Positions 60,075 to 64,000 of a DNA stretch of 64,000 bases are shown piece by piece. Numbering within the stretch: position 1 is the first letter of the stretch; each line of letters opens with the position of its first letter. The position numbers and the translations under genes were made by a program. Origin of the DNA: Circinella minor (Eukaryota > Mucoromycota > Mucoromycetes > Mucorales > Lichtheimiaceae); assembly GCA_016758965.1 (NCBI GenBank), contig JAEPRB010000011.1, positions 248,001-312,000 on the forward strand, written 5' to 3'. The notes beneath the pieces are model-generated. The model saw nothing but the letters and a program-made list of their open reading frames with translations, searched no databases and had not been told where the DNA came from.

Positions 60075-61962
60075 AAGAATAAAATGATAATTTCTTTGTT
60101 GTTGTTGTTGTTGTTGTCTTTATATATATATATATCTTTTTTGTTTGTGTAAAAAAAAAGTAAAGGAATATAAAAGAAAGGAGTGGAAGAAAAGGAAAAG
60201 TTAAATAGGAGCGTGCGTATGTGTGTGTGAAAGGGATGTACCATAGAAGGGAAAAAAAGTTCAATCAGTAAGGAACGGGTCTAGAGTTATCCAATCATTT
60301 CGTCGCGTTATGCACAATATCATCTATTTTTATTTACATGATATTTTTTCGCACGGAGCTATTAGCTTGCGTAATCCACAACTAGCTGCGGATTGATAGA
60401 AATGATGTCATGTTATTACCATTTTGTGTATGTCAGCAACAACAAACAACACCACCTCCGCTTGATATACCATTAAAAAAAAATATGGGATTTGCATATA
60501 TACCCCAAGATATTCGATAAATGAATAGAATTGACATATAGTACAATTCATGTTGTCATTATATTCTTTCTTCTTTTTTTTCTCTTATAAATCATCTATT
60601 TTTATGCATAAGAGAAAGAGAAAGAAGGCAAAAAAAAAATATAGCAATATTAGAGCCCAAATGCCTAAAAGTTAACTTAAAAGTCGGATCAACGTTTAGA
60701 TAAATCAGGATAAAATATATATTTAATTCTCTCTCTCTCTATATATATATATATATAAGTTAAAAAAATTATCTATTATCACTACGTATTTATTATTGTT
60801 ATTAAATTTTTGCATATATTAAGTATAATATTTGTTATAAAACTAATAATTTATATTACATAATAATGATAACAACAACAAGAAAATAAACCTTATTCAT
60901 TCATATTTTTTTACATCTATTTAGATAATAATAATAATATTTATATATATATATTTTATCATCAACCAGTTTAAATCTTTTTTGTTACGTATTATTATTA
61001 GTATTATAAATGGCCGTTTATTTATAATGACTTTATATTGTATCTATATAAAAGTACTATTACTATTAAAATTTTCCTTCGTAAAGAGATGATTAAGAAA
61101 TATACAATTTATTTAATAATAACTAATATACATTTAAGATTTCTTTATTTTGTTGTTAAAATATTAAAAAGTATACATTTTGATATAATGGGGGAGTGAT
61201 TAACATATTTGACAGAATAGGAGAATCGATGTTATCCGTTGTACATTTAGTGCGTGCGTGTGTGTTTGTGGTTGGGAGTGGAGGGAAAAGACTAATAAAA
61301 AATATTTATGTATGCCGAGCAAAAAATCTTAAAGTACATTGTCAATATCTTGAATTTTGTCAATAATTGGATATATTTTTAACTATAACAAAGTCTAGGC
61401 CATATGGACTTTTCCACTTTCCCCTCCTCTCCTCTAGAATATTCAAACATTTTTTGTTCTGTAATTGTTAAATAAATCAATTTTTTTTTCTTGAATAAAT
61501 AATGAGAGTATATATAATCAAATAAATAAATTAATAATTAGTTTTACATATAAGTAGAATATTTAATAGAATTGTGTGTTAGGTGTATATAATATGCACA
61601 AAAAAAAAAGATAATGTAAAAACTGATTTCGTTGTTTAGATCAATAAATCTGTATAATAACTGCACATAAACACCCCCCCCAAAGTGTCAAAAATAAAAA
61701 TAAAAAGTGTATATTATGAGACTATCGATGGGCAGGAAATAAAGAGTTTAAAAGAAAGTGGGGCTAATCGATTTAAAAATATAAAAAGTATAATACACCT
61801 GTCATCTTATATAATGTATGTTTATAAAAAAAAGTTGTTTGATTATAGTTATAGTAATAGTAACATGATAAAAACTAAAATCGACGTGATGTTATTTCAA
61901 TCTGTCATCTGATTTCAGTACTATATTCCCTCCCTTTTCTCCTCCTTCCGCCTCGCATAAAT

Positions 61963-61967
<5 letters not shown>

Positions 61968-61998
<31 letters not shown>
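61968..61998. repeat. (AT)n microsatellite
   Basis: About 15 uninterrupted TA units in the homeobox-gene upstream region. Confidence 0.9.
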
Positions 61999-62002
<4 letters not shown>

Positions 62003-62073
62003 TTTACGTATTTATGTATATATAACAAAGTACAAACAATGAAAAACATTTATATAATTAACAATGTTAACCT

Positions 62074-62095
62074 TTCTCTCTCTCTCTCTCTCTCT
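62074..62095. repeat. (CT)n microsatellite
   Basis: About 11 CT units in the upstream region of the homeobox gene. Confidence 0.85.
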
Positions 62096-62854
62096 GATAA
62101 TGAAATAATAATAATAATAAATAATAAAACTCCCGGTGATAACAAATAAAAACTAAAATGATTATCCAAAAAAAAAAAAAAAAAAAATGCAAAAGGTGTT
62201 TGTTATTTTTTCATTTCAACAGGATGACACATTTTACATTTCGTTGATAGGGTACGTACCTGAAAAAAAAAAGTGGGCGTAAAAAAAAATAAATAAAAGT
62301 AAAATAGGTGTTGCATCTTTGTTTTTTCTAGACATAATTATAATTAAAAAAAAAATATGGAACAAGTGTGTAAAAAAAAATCAATTCGTTCATTCTCTCA
62401 ATATTATTTATTATATTTCTTTTCTTCCAGTAATAAATCAAATGCAGAAAAAACAAGGGGGGGGAGGAGAGGAGAGGGCAGGAATTCGGATTAGAATGAA
62501 TTATGAATGCAGCTAGAATATTAGATAATGGCCAAAGAAAAAAAGAAGAAAAACTATCATATTCATTCATTATAATCCATTGATCATCATTCTTTAAAGT
62601 TGTTGAATCGTTGTAAAATGATATATAGAGTATGCAGACCTAAGCGAATTCCCATAAAAAGAGATAGCCCGCCCATGAAAACATAGATTGTACATATACA
62701 CATACAGTTTATTACAGTATTTTTTTTTCTCTCTCTCTCTCTCTTTCTTTTCTTTTCTCTTTTTTTTTTTTTTCTTTTTCAAACTTATGTTTTTTTTGGT
62801 GTTACTTTTAAATTTTCCGTTATACATATAAAAAAAAAAGGTCCCATTATAAAC

Positions 62855-64000
62855 ATGCTTTGTGAAGATGATCATAAGCCGACAATGATTGTAAGCTATT
62901 AATAATTTTTGAGAAATAATAATGATAATAATAATATACTAAAATATTTCTATCAGCAACATCATTTTCATCCTATCATATTATTTCATGATACTGATAA
63001 AAGTGACAGTATAGCTTATGGTGATCCTTATTATCGTCCATTAATTCAAATAAAAAAAAAGAAGACAGTTCAAATGCTCCAATCAAATAGTAAATGGTGG
63101 CAATCTATTACTCAGAGCACTCGAACATCTAGTCATCATCAACATCAAGAACAGGAACAAAAACATCAACAAATAATTGACGATACAAATTCATCACCCC
63201 ATTTATCTACTTCATCATCATCATCATCATCCTCTTCTTCTACTTCTTCATCACCAAGTAGTATTAGAACTCAAAAATCACCATCACCTTTTTTAACTTC
63301 AACTACTACTACATTATCGACACTTTCAAGACCTTCTTCATTTAAAACAAAATCTTTGCCATCCTCATCACCCTCATCGTCATCACCATTGCAACACCGA
63401 CCGTCGTTATCGAAACATAATGGTCCGGATCACCATCGTCACTATGATACACAACAACAACAATCTCATCGTCATTATCATCACTCTCGTTCTAAAAATA
63501 CCAATGAATACCATAATCATCATCATTTAAAACAACCACAAAAAGTAGAACAAACGCCACCACCTCAACAACAACAACAACAAAGAAAACGACGTGGTAA
63601 TTTACCAAAGACAGTGACAGCTATTTTAAAACAATGGTTGATTGATCATTGTCAACACCCTTATCCAACAGAAGAAGAAAAACTCGCTTTGCGTAATAGA
63701 ACGGGATTAACTTTAAATCAAATTAGCAATTGGTTTATCAATGCACGTCGGCGTATTTTACCTTTAATACTTGTTAGAATACAGCCGCAGACACATCATT
63801 CAATAGATCAACAACAGCAACATCAACAGAGAGTTAAACCAAATAATAATCGCAATGTTAGTACTATTACTAATAATAAAAATAATAATCGGAATTATAT
63901 TGATAATAATGATGATCAAGAACAAGTAATAGACGAAGATGAAGATAATGAAGAAGAAGAAGAAGATGATAATGATAGTGATTATCTTGATGATGATAAT
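62855..64000 (+). CDS. TALE/KN homeobox transcription factor, 5' part only
   Basis: Exon 1 (62855-62890, 12 codons, [12 protein letters not shown]) joins in phase to exon 2 from 62957, which stays open to the window end; the gene is therefore incomplete. After an S/H/Q-rich region comes a basic patch [19 protein letters not shown] and the rest of a homeodomain at about residues 221-280, with the TALE-type three-residue extension [15 protein letters not shown] and recognition helix [21 protein letters not shown] with the PYP loop is diagnostic of TALE/KN proteins, which bind DNA (TGAC-like sites in other taxa) and regulate development or mating in fungi. Downstream of the homeodomain lie Q/N-rich and then acidic (D/E) stretches, possibly an activation region. 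The very short first exon is plausible but rests on phase alone. Confidence 0.9.

Larger units (their letters stand above)
60075..62854 (+). other. 2.8-kb gene-poor region before the homeobox gene
   Basis: AT-rich with (AT)n at 61968-61998, (CT)n at 62074-62095, further CT/T-rich tracts at 62720-62780 and A-runs. It separates divergent genes and must hold both promoters. No reading frame is supported. Confidence 0.5.

Noticed and set aside
62594..62875. Minus-strand frame opposite the homeobox first exon
   Set aside because: Lysine/glutamate-rich because it crosses CT and T repeats; conflicts with the better-supported homeobox gene.
1..64000. CRISPR array, bacterial operon or phage signals
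   Set aside because: Spliced eukaryotic genes fill the window, and no regularly spaced repeat array was seen.

Overview
The window looks like nuclear DNA of an early-diverging filamentous fungus, most probably Mucoromycota (Mucorales-type). The inference rests on: strong AT richness; many short GT-AG introns (about 50-140 nt, donors mostly GTAAGT-like, acceptors mostly TAG); Q/N/H-rich low-complexity proteins; fungal gene families (PDR-type ABC transporter, Kin4-like kinase, fungal OPT and auxin-efflux-carrier transporters); and decayed Crypton-type and Tc1/mariner-type transposon genes. Gene models below were spliced by hand, and the reading phase was checked across every junction given.

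Layout. 0.1-11 kb is a compact gene block: an F-box/LRR protein (+), the replicative helicase subunit MCM7 (+), a convergent alpha/beta-hydrolase of the YheT/Eht1 type (-), and a nine-exon TMEM184/DUF300 membrane protein (+). 11.7-14.7 kb is a decayed island. It holds a gene fragment with a PDF...EVKP (PD-(D/E)XK-like) signature that ends in a nearly perfect 170-bp inverted duplication, followed by a broken Crypton tyrosine-recombinase gene. 15.9-23.2 kb has a secreted helical protein of unknown function (-), a sphingoid-base/diacylglycerol-type lipid kinase (+) and a large coiled-coil protein (+). 23.4-28.6 kb is a second mobile-element island: an 846-bp non-autonomous element with TA duplications, a fragmentary multi-exon gene that looks like a repeated family, a pair of 37-bp repeats, and a 5'-truncated mariner transposase. 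29.4-41.4 kb carries an auxin-efflux-carrier family transporter (-) and a ten-exon full-size PDR transporter (-), separated by a 4.6-kb gene-poor stretch. 41.4-45.6 kb is gene-poor and contains a second, about 458-bp, inverted-repeat element. 45.6-50.8 kb has a SET/MYND methyltransferase (+) and an OPT metal/peptide transporter (+) in tandem. A tRNA-Thr(CGU) lies at 51.9 kb. 53.4-60.1 kb has a very large Kin4-like kinase (-) and a conserved-looking protein of unknown function (-). The last kilobase holds the 5' part of a TALE/KN homeobox gene (+), cut by the window end.

There is no operon-like or functional cluster; the genes are ordinary eukaryotic neighbours. The most unusual item is the long hairpin locus at 12.1-12.5 kb. 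If transcribed from the left it would give a self-complementary RNA carrying sequence of a nuclease-like gene family, a plausible natural Dicer substrate. No database or folding computation was possible; family names come from motifs visible in the translations.
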